A DNA stretch of 40,463 bases from an uncultured Lachnospiraceae bacterium (GTDB taxonomy: Bacteria; Bacillota; Clostridia; Lachnospirales; Lachnospiraceae). Shown here in pieces: positions 6,585 to 16,700 of the stretch. The position numbers and the translations under genes were made by a program. Location: assembly GCA_947565425.1 (NCBI GenBank), contig CANOFW010000028.1, positions 1 to 40,463 of the forward strand. Direction: 5' to 3'. The first letter of the stretch is position 1, and each line of letters starts with the position of its first letter. The notes under the pieces are model-generated. The model did no database searches, had not been told where the DNA came from, and saw nothing but the letters and a program-made list of their open reading frames with translations.

Positions 6585-8897
6585 TTATTTTTTTATCATG
6601 TAATATTGCACAATTTGATAATCATGAAGCTTTTCATAATTGGGACTGCTCTCGATATCTTCCCAAGACCAGAACGTTCCAGCGGCATCATAAACGCCTA
6701 GTACATTGATAACCGGATAGTACTGATACAAATCCAACAACTGTTTTTGGTAGGACGTCAATGGAAATCCTGCCTGCCAAAATACATAAGAAGACAGATA
6801 GTTGGCGCTCATTTTTTCAATGTTTTCTTCCGGCAATCCATAGTTATTCCAAATGAGAAACGGCGTCATGTACCGCTTTTGCTTTTCCTCATCTCCCACT
6901 TGATTTTCATCTTCACCGTATAAAATATCATATGTTCCATCCGTCAATGCCGGCTGATGATCTCCAAACATAACGACCATGGTTGGTTCTTCTACTTTTT
7001 CAAAATAGGAAATAAGCATCTCTAACGCCTCATCCGTATGTTTCATCAATGTGAGATAAATGGACGCCTGCGTTAATTCGGGATACTCCGTCAAGTAAAC
7101 ATCCTGCTCAAACCCTTCCCATTCTCCGTAACCGCCATGATTCTGCATTGTCAAATCCCATAAAAACAAGTTTTCACCCGGCTCTTTTGCCTCATACAAC
7201 TCAATCACTTTTTCAAACGTGGCCTTATCAGAATAATAGCCACGCATTTCCTCATATCCTTTAAATGCCTTTTGCGTTATAAACTTATCAAATCCAAACT
7301 TGTCATAAGCTTTATCCCTGTGATAAGAGCCCGCCCCAAACGGATGAAGCGCCATGCAGCCATAATCCTGCTGTTTCAAAATATCGCAGATACTTTCAGT
7401 ATCGTTTTTTACAAAAAATTCATACGCTGTAGCGCCGTTTGGAAGCCCGGAAACTGAATTCCCGGTAAAAAACTCGTATTCCGTCTGCGGCGTATTACCT
7501 CCACAAATGGAGACATAGAGGTTGCCTTTGATGGTATTTTTCGTAAGCCCTTGATAAAAACTGTCATAAGGAATATTGGTCTCGACTGGTTTCACATAAT
7601 CAAGCGCAGACCACGACTCATTCATAATTACAATCAGATTTACCGGGCGGTCACACGTTCCCTCAATCGTTGTATTTTCAAATGAAGCGAGAATGTTTTT
7701 TGCTTTTCTTGCAGAATAGCCTTTCGGCCTCTGTAATTTAGCATATTTGGCAAAAATCATGGTAGACATAAGGTAGCCGTCTTCCTGATAAGTCTCGATT
7801 GGACTCCAGGTAGAATAGCACAAATCCCAATACTGGTACAAAAAACCATAAAAGAAAGCTGACATGCCGATGAGTACTCCTGTACCGCCCGCCACAAAAC
7901 CTATTCTTAACGCTTTCTTTTCAATCTTAAACGGCATGATACAAGCAGTGCTAAAAATAGCCATAAATACAAAGACCGAAAAAATTAGCGCTTCGCTGAT
8001 TTCTATTTTATATTGCCCCACCACTTTCAGCGCGGTATTCACAGACAGCACATCAAACGGCAGCAACGGGGCATTGCGAAATAACAATACAAAATGATTT
8101 ACAACTGCTATGATAAATAACATACTATTGAGAAGAATCAAAGAAAGACGCAGCCTATTGGTTACAATAAACGCTGCCAAATACAGGCAGGTACAGATGA
8201 TAATATTGGCAATTAGCACATGACTTTTTAAATTGGCAATACTTCCTCCCAGATATTCCATAATCCAGGTCATTAAGAACGGCATCACAAGAACGCCAAA
8301 AATCCGATAGCCAGTTTTCAGGCGACAACACCAATTCACCTCCGTCTCAAGACGAATGCCAAGATTAAAAAACACCAGCAGGCAACTAATAAAAAGCAAA
8401 CTGAGCATCATAACATTAAATTTCTGATAGGCAAGACTCAGATATAAAATATCTGTCGCCACATCCGGCGAGCAGGAAATGGTCACACGGCATCTATTGC
8501 GCCGCCCGGCTTTCTCTGTCAGTCCCATACCAAAAACTTCTTCCTGGCTGTCACCGGCAATTACATGCTGGTATGTCTGTGAAAATCCCTTCCCATTGTC
8601 AAAATCAATGGTAACCGCTTCCCCTGCATGTTCTTTGGCATTGCTGATTCCGAACATTACACTTTGCATATATCGATATGTAGATACAACCTCCCAGGAA
8701 ACAATAGACACGCCATTTTCTTCAGTCAGAACGGCTCCCTCAATCGGAAAACCTTCCATGTGGCTGCTTTTGACGGCGCCTCTGTTCCCAAGAATATAAA
8801 ACATTAATCCTATGATAAGTGCAAATGACACAAACATTCCTATCACATTAATTTCTATTGTAACATCCTTCGTCTTAACACAAATGTGCCGCTTCAT
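6585..8897 (-). CDS. LTA synthase family phosphoglycerol transferase
   Basis: Membrane enzyme of 770 aa in the MdoB/LtaS alkaline-phosphatase superfamily, which transfers glycerol phosphate (or a similar group) onto surface polymers. After a first transmembrane helix near residue 20-38 there is an extracytoplasmic insert of about 110 residues, then about five more helices to residue 350, then the catalytic domain outside the membrane. Metal and nucleophile motifs are visible: IMNESW (about 423), GGNTPQTEYEFFTGN with the likely nucleophile Thr near 469, and FGDHQPAL. The ATG at 8957 lies inside the promoter -10 hexamer, so the start with the AGGAG site at 8897 is used. The polymer (type IV-like LTA or another) cannot be told from sequence. 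Confidence 0.88.
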   Translation of the reverse strand: MKRHICVKTKDVTIEINVIGMFVSFALIIGLMFYILGNRGAVKSSHMEGFPIEGAVLTEENGVSIVSWEVVSTYRYMQSVMFGISNAKEHAGEAVTIDFDNGKGFSQTYQHVIAGDSQEEVFGMGLTEKAGRRNRCRVTISCSPDVATDILYLSLAYQKFNVMMLSLLFISCLLVFFNLGIRLETEVNWCCRLKTGYRIFGVLVMPFLMTWIMEYLGGSIANLKSHVLIANIIICTCLYLAAFIVTNRLRLSLILLNSMLFIIAVVNHFVLLFRNAPLLPFDVLSVNTALKVVGQYKIEISEALIFSVFVFMAIFSTACIMPFKIEKKALRIGFVAGGTGVLIGMSAFFYGFLYQYWDLCYSTWSPIETYQEDGYLMSTMIFAKYAKLQRPKGYSARKAKNILASFENTTIEGTCDRPVNLIVIMNESWSALDYVKPVETNIPYDSFYQGLTKNTIKGNLYVSICGGNTPQTEYEFFTGNSVSGLPNGATAYEFFVKNDTESICDILKQQDYGCMALHPFGAGSYHRDKAYDKFGFDKFITQKAFKGYEEMRGYYSDKATFEKVIELYEAKEPGENLFLWDLTMQNHGGYGEWEGFEQDVYLTEYPELTQASIYLTLMKHTDEALEMLISYFEKVEEPTMVVMFGDHQPALTDGTYDILYGEDENQVGDEEKQKRYMTPFLIWNNYGLPEENIEKMSANYLSSYVFWQAGFPLTSYQKQLLDLYQYYPVINVLGVYDAAGTFWSWEDIESSPNYEKLHDYQIVQYYMIKK

Positions 8898-8955
8898 CTT
8901 CTGTATTCTCCTATTTTCTCTCCATGTATGCTTCGCTGTGTGCGCTTTCCTGGAC

Positions 8956-8983
8956 ATTATAACATGGAGACAAGAAAATGCAA
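8956..8983 (-). promoter_or_regulatory. Promoter of the LTA-synthase-like gene
   Basis: Minus-strand TTGCAT (8978-8983), a 16-base spacer and a perfect TATAAT (8956-8961). The -10 box overlaps an in-frame ATG at 8957, which rules that ATG out as the start. Confidence 0.7.
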
Positions 8984-9024
8984 TGATTTTATTAAGAGTT
9001 TATGAATATATGTTAAGAAAATGT

Positions 9025-9073
9025 AAAAAAAGGGCTGTCGCACTAATATCTTTACTCGTTAGTGCGACAGCCC
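9025..9073 (-). terminator. Terminator of the riboflavin operon
   Basis: A 15-bp perfect stem (9032-9046 with 9059-9073) with a 12-base loop. On the minus strand it is followed by seven Ts (9031-9025). It sits about 40 bases after the ribH stop and before the LTA-synthase promoter. Confidence 0.9.
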
Positions 9074-9111
9074 CTTTATTCTTAGATTACCAGCGTTGTT
9101 CAAAATTATAA

Positions 9112-9582
9112 TTAATTCTTTCCGATAGACTGAAAAAGATTAACCATTTCAATGGCTGTGCAAGCCGCATCGTAACCCTTATTACCCGCCTTAGTTCCTG
9201 CACGTTCGATTGCCTGTTCAATATTGTCTGTTGTTACCACACCAAAAATTACAGGAATTTCCGTTTTTAATCCTACAGCAGCCACACCCTTGCTGACCTC
9301 GGCGCACACATAATCGTAATGGCTGGTTGCTCCTTTAATCACGGTTCCCAGACAGATAACGGCGTCATACTGGCCGCTCTCAGCCATTTTCTGCGCTGTC
9401 AGGGGAATCTCAAACGCTCCCGGCACCCAGGCAAGGGTAATGTCATCATCTGAGACGCCATGACGCAGCAATGCATCCTGTGCGCCTCCTACCAGCTTCG
9501 ATACGATAAACTCATTAAACCTGGACGCTACAATTCCAACCTTTATATTGCTTGCTACTACGTTTCCTTCTAATACTCTCAT
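9112..9582 (-). CDS. ribH: 6,7-dimethyl-8-ribityllumazine synthase
   Basis: Condenses 5-amino-6-ribitylamino-uracil with 3,4-dihydroxy-2-butanone 4-phosphate, the penultimate step of riboflavin synthesis, usually in a 60-mer shell. 156 aa. Motifs: VASRFNEFI (about 16), WVPGAFEIP (about 53), [16 protein letters not shown] (about 80) with the catalytic His, and GVVTTDN. The site AAAGGAG is too close to the ATG at 9588 but 7 bases from the ATG at 9582, and MRVLEGN is the usual family start, so 9582 is preferred. Last gene of the rib operon. Confidence 0.95.
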   Translation of the reverse strand: MRVLEGNVVASNIKVGIVASRFNEFIVSKLVGGAQDALLRHGVSDDDITLAWVPGAFEIPLTAQKMAESGQYDAVICLGTVIKGATSHYDYVCAEVSKGVAAVGLKTEIPVIFGVVTTDNIEQAIERAGTKAGNKGYDAACTAIEMVNLFQSIGKN

Positions 9583-9596
9583 TTTCATTCTCCTTT

Positions 9597-10799
9597 TTAA
9601 TAATTTGTCATGTGCTGCATTTTACTCTGTTTGGTCTTTAAATAAAAAACATCGGTCTTTTTGGCGGGCATTTGAATCGATACACGTTCCTCAATGGAAA
9701 TGCCGTAACCGGACAGGCCCGTAATTTTCTTGGGATTATTTGTGAGCAGGCGCAGTTTCTCCGCGCCCAAATCATGAAGAATCTGCGCGCCAATGCCGTA
9801 ATCCCGAAGATCCGGCGCAAATCCCAATTTGACGTTCGCCTCCACCGTGTCAAATCCCTGTTCCTGTAATTCATAGGCTTTGAGCTTGTTAATCAGGCCA
9901 ATGCCCCTTCCCTCCTGGCGCATATAGAGAAGAATACCTCTTCCCTCCTCGGCAATTGCTTTCATAGCCGCCTCGAGCTGTTCCCCGCAATCGCATCGCC
10001 CGGAACCAAACACATCCCCAGTTAAACATTCTGAATGGACTCTGCACAGAACTGGCTGTCCGTCCGAAACGTCTCCCATCGTCAGCGCGACATGGTGCTC
10101 GCCATTCAATTTATTGACATAGCCATAGATTTCAAATTCACCGTATTTCGTGGGCATCTTCGCGTGCGCTTCCTGGCGCACTAAGCTGTCCCTATCCATA
10201 CGGTAGCGTACCAGGTCTGCCACAGTGATTACCGTCATCTGAAACTTTTCTGCCAGCTCCAATAATTCGGTAGTGCGCATCATTGTACCGTCTTCCCGCA
10301 TGATTTCACAACAGAGACCACATGGTTTCAACCCTGCAAGCAGCGCAAGGTCTACCGTCGCCTCCGTATGCCCGGTACGTTTTAAGACACCGCCTTCTCT
10401 CGCCTCCAGCGGAAACATATGCCCCGGCCTGCGGAAATCTTCTGGCTTCGCACCGTCCTTGACCGCCAGCAATGCCGTTTCAGAACGTTCAAAAGCCGAA
10501 ATTCCAGTGTCCGTGTCAATGCCATCTATAGACACGGTAAACGCTGTCTGATGGTTATCTGTATTCTGCTCCACCATTTGCTTTAAACCAAGCTGCTGAC
10601 AAAGCTCCTTACTCATGGGCATGCAAATCAACCCCTTACCATGCGTTGCCATAAAATTTATGTTTTCCGGGGTGGCAAATTGCGCTGCGCAGATAAAATC
10701 GCCCTCATTTTCCCTGTCAGGGTCGTCAATCACCATCACAATCTTCCCCAGGCGGATATCTGCTAATGCCTGCTCCACCGTATCAATTTTTTTGCTCAT
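9597..10799 (-). CDS. ribBA: Bifunctional 3,4-DHBP synthase / GTP cyclohydrolase II
   Basis: Fusion of the two enzymes that open riboflavin synthesis, 400 aa. The N-terminal RibB half shows [10 protein letters not shown] (about 25-34) and [10 protein letters not shown] (about 145). The C-terminal RibA half shows [10 protein letters not shown], then a zinc-site CDCG preceded by a Cys about 10 residues earlier, and RQEGRGIGL. Both halves look intact. The start at 10799 is backed by AGGAG; an upstream ATG adds only seven residues. It follows ribE by 81 bases and precedes ribH by 14. Confidence 0.95.
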   Translation of the reverse strand: MSKKIDTVEQALADIRLGKIVMVIDDPDRENEGDFICAAQFATPENINFMATHGKGLICMPMSKELCQQLGLKQMVEQNTDNHQTAFTVSIDGIDTDTGISAFERSETALLAVKDGAKPEDFRRPGHMFPLEAREGGVLKRTGHTEATVDLALLAGLKPCGLCCEIMREDGTMMRTTELLELAEKFQMTVITVADLVRYRMDRDSLVRQEAHAKMPTKYGEFEIYGYVNKLNGEHHVALTMGDVSDGQPVLCRVHSECLTGDVFGSGRCDCGEQLEAAMKAIAEEGRGILLYMRQEGRGIGLINKLKAYELQEQGFDTVEANVKLGFAPDLRDYGIGAQILHDLGAEKLRLLTNNPKKITGLSGYGISIEERVSIQMPAKKTDVFYLKTKQSKMQHMTNY

Positions 10800-10880
10800 T
10801 TTCCCTCTCTCCTTTCCCAAAAACAGTCTTCACCCACAACATACGCCGGCAAAATGATAGCTATAAAGAAGCACACCCCA

Positions 10881-11531
10881 TCAGAGAAACCCATGCTCCA
10901 TCAGGAAATTCTCGTCAAGCCTGCTCTTTGGTTCCTGCACTTTTGCGGGGGCAAGCAGTTTCTCCACATATTTCCCTACAATATCACATTCAATATTGAC
11001 GATACTTCCTTTCTTCCTCTCAGTAAGCGCCGTCTCCTGCCGGGTATGCGGAATCACCGACACTTTAAAGTCCCGCTCTGTGACATTCGCTATGGTGAGG
11101 CTGATCCCATCTAAGGCCACAGACCCCTTCTCCACAAGGTAGCGAAGCAGGTTAGCTTCTGCTGCCACCGTATACCAGACTGCATTTTCCTCCTGTTTTA
11201 TATCCGTAACCCGCCCGCATCCGTCAATATGACCGGAAACGATATGCCCGCCAAATCTACCGTCCGCTCTCATCGCGCGTTCCAGGTTTACAACACCTGG
11301 CACCGTAAGTTCCGACAGACTGCTGCGACGCATCGTCTCCGCCATCACATCTGCCGTAAAGCCGTCTTTTGCCAGGGAAGTGACAGTCAGACAGATTCCG
11401 TTGACGGCAATACTATCTCCAACTTCCGTCCCCTCCAAAACTTTGCGGCAGCGAATTTTCACCTGCGCCGACACAGCCCCTTTTTTGATTTCACAGATCG
11501 TCCCTGTCTCTTCTATAATTCCGGTAAACAT
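10881..11531 (-). CDS. ribE: Riboflavin synthase, alpha chain
   Basis: Dismutates two lumazine molecules to riboflavin. 216 aa with the duplicated lumazine-binding barrel: the first half begins MFTGIIEETG and contains VNGICLTV, and the second contains GHIVSGHIDG (about 95) and LDGISLTI. A good AAGGAG site precedes the ATG. The first 19 bases overlap the end of ribD, consistent with coupled translation. Confidence 0.95.
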   Translation of the reverse strand: MFTGIIEETGTICEIKKGAVSAQVKIRCRKVLEGTEVGDSIAVNGICLTVTSLAKDGFTADVMAETMRRSSLSELTVPGVVNLERAMRADGRFGGHIVSGHIDGCGRVTDIKQEENAVWYTVAAEANLLRYLVEKGSVALDGISLTIANVTERDFKVSVIPHTRQETALTERKKGSIVNIECDIVGKYVEKLLAPAKVQEPKSRLDENFLMEHGFL

Positions 11532-12670
11532 GAAATCTCCTTTCCAATCCTCCCTGTAATGCAGATATCTTTGCCAAAAGAAGAAATCTCAACATCCTGC
11601 AATTCCAGCGCGTCCTTCATCCTGGAAATACCCGCGCCCTCCACCGGGGATTTGGCGTTTGCTCCGGCGACCAGTTTCGGAGCCACAAATGCGTAGACCC
11701 GCTGAACGAGATTTTCCCGCAGTGCAGAAGCATTGAGCGTGCCGCCGCCCTCCAGGAGAACGCTGTCAATCCCCCGCGCGCCAAGTTCCCGAAAAAGCTT
11801 TCGCAAATCCAGCTCAGGATTCACACCGCCTTTCTTGAGAGGGATTTGCAGAAGCGTTATGCCTTTTCCCTTTAGATAATCCACAGTTTCGTTCAGAGAC
11901 TTCGTTTCTGCCACCTGCGGATTCCAGGCAATCACCGTCTCAATCTCTCCCGCCGTCTCTACAATCTGGCTGTCCAAGGGAATTCTAAGCCGCGTATCAC
12001 AGAGGATGCGCAGCGGATTCCTGCCACCCTCCATTCTACAATTGAGCAGCGGATTATCAGCAAGTACCGTACCAATGCCCGCCAAAATGCCACGATAACG
12101 CTTGCGCAGACATTGGACATATGCTCTCGCCTCCTCACCGGTCACCCATCTGGAATCCCCTGTCTCGCAAGCGATTTTCCCATCCAGGGTCATGGCATAT
12201 TTCATTGCCACAAACGGCATTTTTTCCTCCATGTAATAGAAAAACACTTCATTTAATTTCCGGCATTCTTCTTCCAAAATTCCTGTCTCTACCTGAACGC
12301 CATGCTCCCGCAAAATCTGCACGCCTTTCCCCGCCACCTTGGGGTTGGAATCCAGACAGCCGACATAGACTTTTTGAATCTTTTTCTCTAAGATAATCTC
12401 CGTGCAGGGCGGCGTCTTCCCGTAATGACAGCACGGCTCCAAAGTAACATAAAGCTCAGCTCCCTGCACATCCTCCTGACAGTGCAACAACGCGTTGCGC
12501 TCGGCATGGAAGCCGCCGTACCTTTCATGATAGCCTTCGGCAACAACCCTGTTATCTTTCACTACCACACATCCTACCATGGGATTGGGCGACACGTTTC
12601 CCTCTCCCCGTTTCGCCAAGGCAAGCGCCATGCGCATATAATCCTCGTGCGTACTCAAAGATTCTCCCAT
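11513..12670 (-). CDS. ribD: Bifunctional diaminohydroxyphosphoribosylaminopyrimidine deaminase / 5-amino-6-(5-phosphoribosylamino)uracil reductase
   Basis: Second and third steps of riboflavin synthesis, 385 aa. The N-terminal CMP/dCMP-deaminase-type zinc site is complete: HAERNAL (about 55) and PCCHYGKTPPC (about 80). The C-terminal reductase domain has MKYAMTLDGKIA (about 155) and LLEGGGTLNASAL (about 300). The start follows AAGGA. It begins 5 bases after the ribU stop region and overlaps ribE. Confidence 0.95.
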   Translation of the reverse strand: MGESLSTHEDYMRMALALAKRGEGNVSPNPMVGCVVVKDNRVVAEGYHERYGGFHAERNALLHCQEDVQGAELYVTLEPCCHYGKTPPCTEIILEKKIQKVYVGCLDSNPKVAGKGVQILREHGVQVETGILEEECRKLNEVFFYYMEEKMPFVAMKYAMTLDGKIACETGDSRWVTGEEARAYVQCLRKRYRGILAGIGTVLADNPLLNCRMEGGRNPLRILCDTRLRIPLDSQIVETAGEIETVIAWNPQVAETKSLNETVDYLKGKGITLLQIPLKKGGVNPELDLRKLFRELGARGIDSVLLEGGGTLNASALRENLVQRVYAFVAPKLVAGANAKSPVEGAGISRMKDALELQDVEISSFGKDICITGRIGKEISCLPEL

Positions 12671-12674
12671 CTGC

Positions 12675-13298
12675 TTAATCCTTTCTTGCTCTATTTGTCC
12701 CTTTTAAAAACGGTGAAATATGTTTGTAAATCAGCACTGTAATCACGACACTGAATAAGCCTTTTACCAATGTAAACGGCGTGTTAAAAACAATCAGGCA
12801 TTGCAGGATATTTTCAACGCCCGGAAAAATTGCCTGATACGCCGTCAAAATAGCGTCCTTATCCATAAAATTATAATAAACCGGATAGACGATATAGTAG
12901 TTGGAAATCACGCTCACCGCCGCCATCAGAACCGACCCCAGCGACGCTCCAAGAATTGCACTCTTTTTTCCCTTCCATTTGCGATAAATCATCCCCGCCG
13001 GAAACACGAAACAAGCGCCCAAGATAAAGTTGGAGAGTTCGCCTACGCCCCCGGTCGTGGACATAAAAAGATGCAGAAGATTCTTAATCAGGCAGATTGC
13101 CACGCCGCTGACAGGCCCCATGGCAAACGCGCCAATCAGTTCCGGCAAATCAGACAAATCCATTTTAATAAAAGGCGGCATAATCGGCACGGAAAATTCC
13201 AGAAACATCAGCACGAAAGCAATTGCAGACAACATGGCTGTCATCGTCAGTTTCCAGACGTCTATTCGTTTTTCTGTCGTTCTCGTTGTGGAATTCAT
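12675..13298 (-). CDS. ribU: Riboflavin ECF transporter substrate-binding subunit RibU
   Basis: Integral membrane S-component that captures riboflavin and works with a shared EcfA/EcfA'/EcfT module, not encoded here. 207 aa with about six hydrophobic helices. The family signature FLEFSVPIMPPFIKMDLSD, then AFAMGPVSG and IKNLLHLF, covers residues 35-85. An AAAGGAG site serves ATGs at 13304 (too close) or 13298 (9 bases), so 13298 is preferred. The longer frame to 13391 would start inside the riboswitch terminator and is not real. First gene of the riboswitch-controlled operon, linking uptake with synthesis. Confidence 0.92.
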   Translation of the reverse strand: MNSTTRTTEKRIDVWKLTMTAMLSAIAFVLMFLEFSVPIMPPFIKMDLSDLPELIGAFAMGPVSGVAICLIKNLLHLFMSTTGGVGELSNFILGACFVFPAGMIYRKWKGKKSAILGASLGSVLMAAVSVISNYYIVYPVYYNFMDKDAILTAYQAIFPGVENILQCLIVFNTPFTLVKGLFSVVITVLIYKHISPFLKGTNRARKD

Positions 13299-13373
13299 CT
13301 TCATAAGCTCCTTTCCCACGAATGCGCATAATAATTTTTGTCTTATAGGAAGGACAATTTCACGCTTCAGCAT

Positions 13374-13404
13374 AAAAAGCCCTGAATCCAAATAGATTCA
13401 GGGC
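13374..13404 (-). terminator. Riboswitch expression-platform terminator
   Basis: A 10-bp stem (gccctgaatc 13379-13388 with its complement 13395-13404), 6-base loop, then five Ts on the minus strand (13378-13374). It lies between the FMN aptamer and the ribU ribosome binding site, so FMN binding is expected to favour premature termination. Confidence 0.9.
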
Positions 13405-13442
13405 GTTCATACTATTAATTGCACATACACAAAGATAGCTGA

Positions 13443-13616
13443 CTTCTTCTCTCATCCAGACTGTACTGTCGGTTTTGGATTCTCACCAAATCATGCCTAC
13501 GGCTCACGGACTTGCCCTCGTTGGGGTATCACCGTCGGTCGGGAATTCCACTTCATATCCAAACGCCTACCATTTGTGTAAAAACGCTGTATCTGAAATG
13601 GGCACCCTGCCCTGAA
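13443..13616 (-). promoter_or_regulatory. FMN riboswitch (RFN element)
   Basis: Read on the minus strand, conserved RFN blocks appear in order: CTTCAGGGCAGGGTG, TTCCCGACCGACGGTGAT, AGTCCGTGAGCC, TGGTGAGAATCC, ACCGACAGT and GTCTGGATGAGAGAAG. The ends pair (TTCTTC with GAAGAA) as helix P1. It precedes the rib operon and a terminator, so high FMN should shut off uptake and synthesis together. The P2 arm carries about 55 extra bases (13548-13602) compared with the minimal element, containing their own CCATTT/AAATGG pairing. Confidence 0.95.
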
Positions 13617-13629
13617 GAACTATAGTTTT

Positions 13630-13658
13630 ATTCTACTCCCCGCCATCATGTCTGTCAA
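13630..13658 (-). promoter_or_regulatory. Promoter of the riboflavin operon
   Basis: Minus-strand TTGACA (13653-13658), a 17-base spacer and TAGAAT (13630-13635). Transcription would start just before the FMN aptamer. Confidence 0.85.
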
Positions 13659-13712
13659 CTGAAAGTTTTTACCTAGGACGGCGGAGCGCAGAAGGTTTTC
13701 ACAATTTTTCAA

Positions 13713-16700
13713 TTATTTCTTAATGTTCATGGTCTTTTTATAACCGGTCGAAGGTTTAAAGAGCTTTTTATAGCTTGACACTTTCTTTTTCGGGCATTGG
13801 AGCGTTGCTTTTTTGTAAATTCCCTTGATCGCATTCTTGCCAACTCTCGTAAGTGATGTGCCGCTGATTTTTATTTTCTTCAGCTTGCCACATTTTTCAA
13901 ACGCACTTGGCTCTATCTTCGTCACGTTTTTACCGATGGTAACGGATGTCAGTTTCTTATAACCTTTAAACGCATTCTTGCCAACCGTCGTAATCTTGAA
14001 ATTCTTGCCGCCAATCTTGACCGTCGCACCAATTTTCACGCTCTTTAATGTTTTCTTGCCACCATATACCGTAACGGTTCCCGTTCCGTTGGTCTTGGCA
14101 TTGGCAATCTTATATTTGTAATTTCCGACGGTGTACGTTTTGTTCTTTACCACCGTAATAACAAAGTTCCTGCTCAGACTTCCCTCATAACTGCCTGTAC
14201 CGGTAATTGTCACCGTTGCCGTACCAATGTTCTTGTTGTTTTTATAAGTAACTATATAATCCGTATTCTTAACCAATGTCTTGCCGTTGTAAGTTACTTT
14301 TACCGCCGGAGAAATTAATTTACCAGTAAAGGTCTGCGCTTTGATGGCGGCAACACTGGCTTTTCTGATATCAACTTTATCCGCTGTTACCGGTGGTTTC
14401 GACAATTCCTGATATTTCGCTTCTGCCTCTGTCAGCACAGTCACATTTGTCACCAGGGCTTTCTGTTTGTCTGTCAGCTTATCATACGCTGTCCGCGCAG
14501 CTTCAATTTTTGCCTTACAATCTGTCGTTGCCGTCACAACTCCAATCTTATCAATCAATTCCGTGACTACGGCGGCGGCTTCTTTATCCGCTTTGTCCTT
14601 ATCCTCATCATCACCGCCACCTATAGTTTCCTCTTTCATCTTGCCAACACTGAAATCGTCTACATGAGACCATGCGCCGCCTGTCATATTACCGGAAATA
14701 CCAATGGTCAACGTACCGTCCTTGACTTCTGCCACCAAGCCGATAACCTCGCCTTTACTGTTTATGCTGATACTCGGGATATCCTCTTTGGCAAGCAGCT
14801 TTCCGGAGGCGTCTTTCGCATAGATATACAATTCATCCTCGGCGCTAAATTCAGAATCTGCTTTCACATTCACGGCATACGTTCCATTTGCAAGATTTCT
14901 CAAGGTCTGGTTCAATTCCACTGTAAAATTACTTGTAGACCAGATATTGTACCCGCCTTTGCCGGAAAGCACATCCTGCGTTCGATTCGTCTGCTTTCCT
15001 GCCGAGCCGGTATTCGTCCAGTCCGTACTTGCATTCAATGCCTGCTCAAAATCTCCGTTCGGCACTGCAACTGCTTGTGGGATTACCAAATCTGCCGTAT
15101 AAGCCTCATCTCTAACCACGGTAATTTTATCAGAAACACTCTGAACAGCAACGCCATCTTTTGCCGCCAGAACCTGATATGTGTCCTCAATTACCTGTAT
15201 ACTGTACGTTCCATCTGCGCCTGTTTTTACCGTATAACGCTTATCACTTGCCTTCGTCTTGCATCCGCGCAGTGTTACTGTTGCATTGGCAACCACTGAC
15301 CCGGACATATCCTTGACTGTTCCTGTAATCGTACCCATTGCGCTCTGCATCGTCTGTTGCGCTACCGTAGCAGTCTCACCAACGGCAACTGTTACCGACG
15401 CCTGCTTGGGAGAAACGTAGCCTTCCTTCTCTGCCTGAACCGTATAAGTCCCTGCCAAGATATCGGAAACTGTATAAATTCCATCCTTGTCGGTTTTAAC
15501 AACCGTCACATGTTCTCCCGTCGTCAAAGTAACCGTAACCCCGGCAATGCCATTGCCTTTTGCGTCAACAATTTTACCAGTGATATTTCCACCCTGGTTT
15601 GTAACCGTAACTGCTGGAACCTGTGCAGTCTGTCCTGCTGTTACCGTCACCTTCTGCGTGGCTCCCTCTATCACACAAGAATTTACAGCGACCGTCACCG
15701 TATAAGTCCCCGCCTTAACCGGAGATATGGTATACGTCTGCGTTCCGCTCTTTAACTTCTCTTCATAGACATAGGCAACTGTTCCGTCTTCTGCCGCCAC
15801 AGTGACCGTCACATCCTTTGTTACATCAGAAGTTACTGGCAATGCAATACTTTCTGTATCTGCGCTCTGTTCAGAGGAGCGCACAAATGTCACATCATCT
15901 ACAAGCGCAGAGGCGTTTTTCTGACCTTTGGCAATAAATCCAATTTCCGCCCTTCCGCCTGTGACAGTGACATCTTTCAATGTCACTTGCGTATAAGCGG
16001 AATGCGCCTTGGCAATCATGGCTTTTTTCGTCAAACTTCCTGATTTGGCATACATGCTTAACTCACTGAAAGTTCCGCTGTTCTTAATCTTTGCCGTCAA
16101 ATCGTAGGTTCCATCCGGCAATGCCACCGCATCGGCAGTTGCCGTATTCTGTGTAATAACCTGAGAAACTTTGCAATCAAAATCTACAGAATCGCCCAAT
16201 TTCAAAGCATATTTCCCGGTAACCTTATCTTTATTGTTGCTAACCGGGGCATTTCCAGACTGAATCGTATTACTCCAACCTGCCAACTCCTTCATATCTA
16301 CGCGGTCTGCATCGAAACTTCCATTTTTCACATAATTATTTGCCGCATGTACCGTCCAATTTCCAGTTGCAAGGTCTAAATCCCAAGCACTTAACGAATT
16401 GAAAAATGGTGTGCCGTCTGCTTTGAACGACAACGGGCACCATTGGTTATATCCCAGTCCATTCCCTGCAAAATCTGCCCAGCGATCACCACAGAAAAGC
16501 ACGGTTTCCTGCTCGCTTCCTTTGACCGTGTAGAAAAATCCAGTCTGTGTGACATGACAGAAATCTTCACTGCTGCCGTCCATCAACGCCATACTTCCTA
16601 CCGCCTGAAAGCTATCCAGATAAGCGTCCTCAAGGCTGTCTAATACCATATAGTAGGCGTGAGACGCATTCCATCCATACAGGTCGGAAGCGCACACATA

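Noticed and set aside
8898-8957. N-terminal extension of the LTA-synthase-like gene
   Set aside because: The ATG at 8957 is inside the TATAAT -10 element, so it cannot be on the transcript.
13299-13391. N-terminal extension of ribU to an ATG at 13391
   Set aside because: That ATG lies in the loop of the riboswitch terminator, and a good ribosome binding site serves the inner start.
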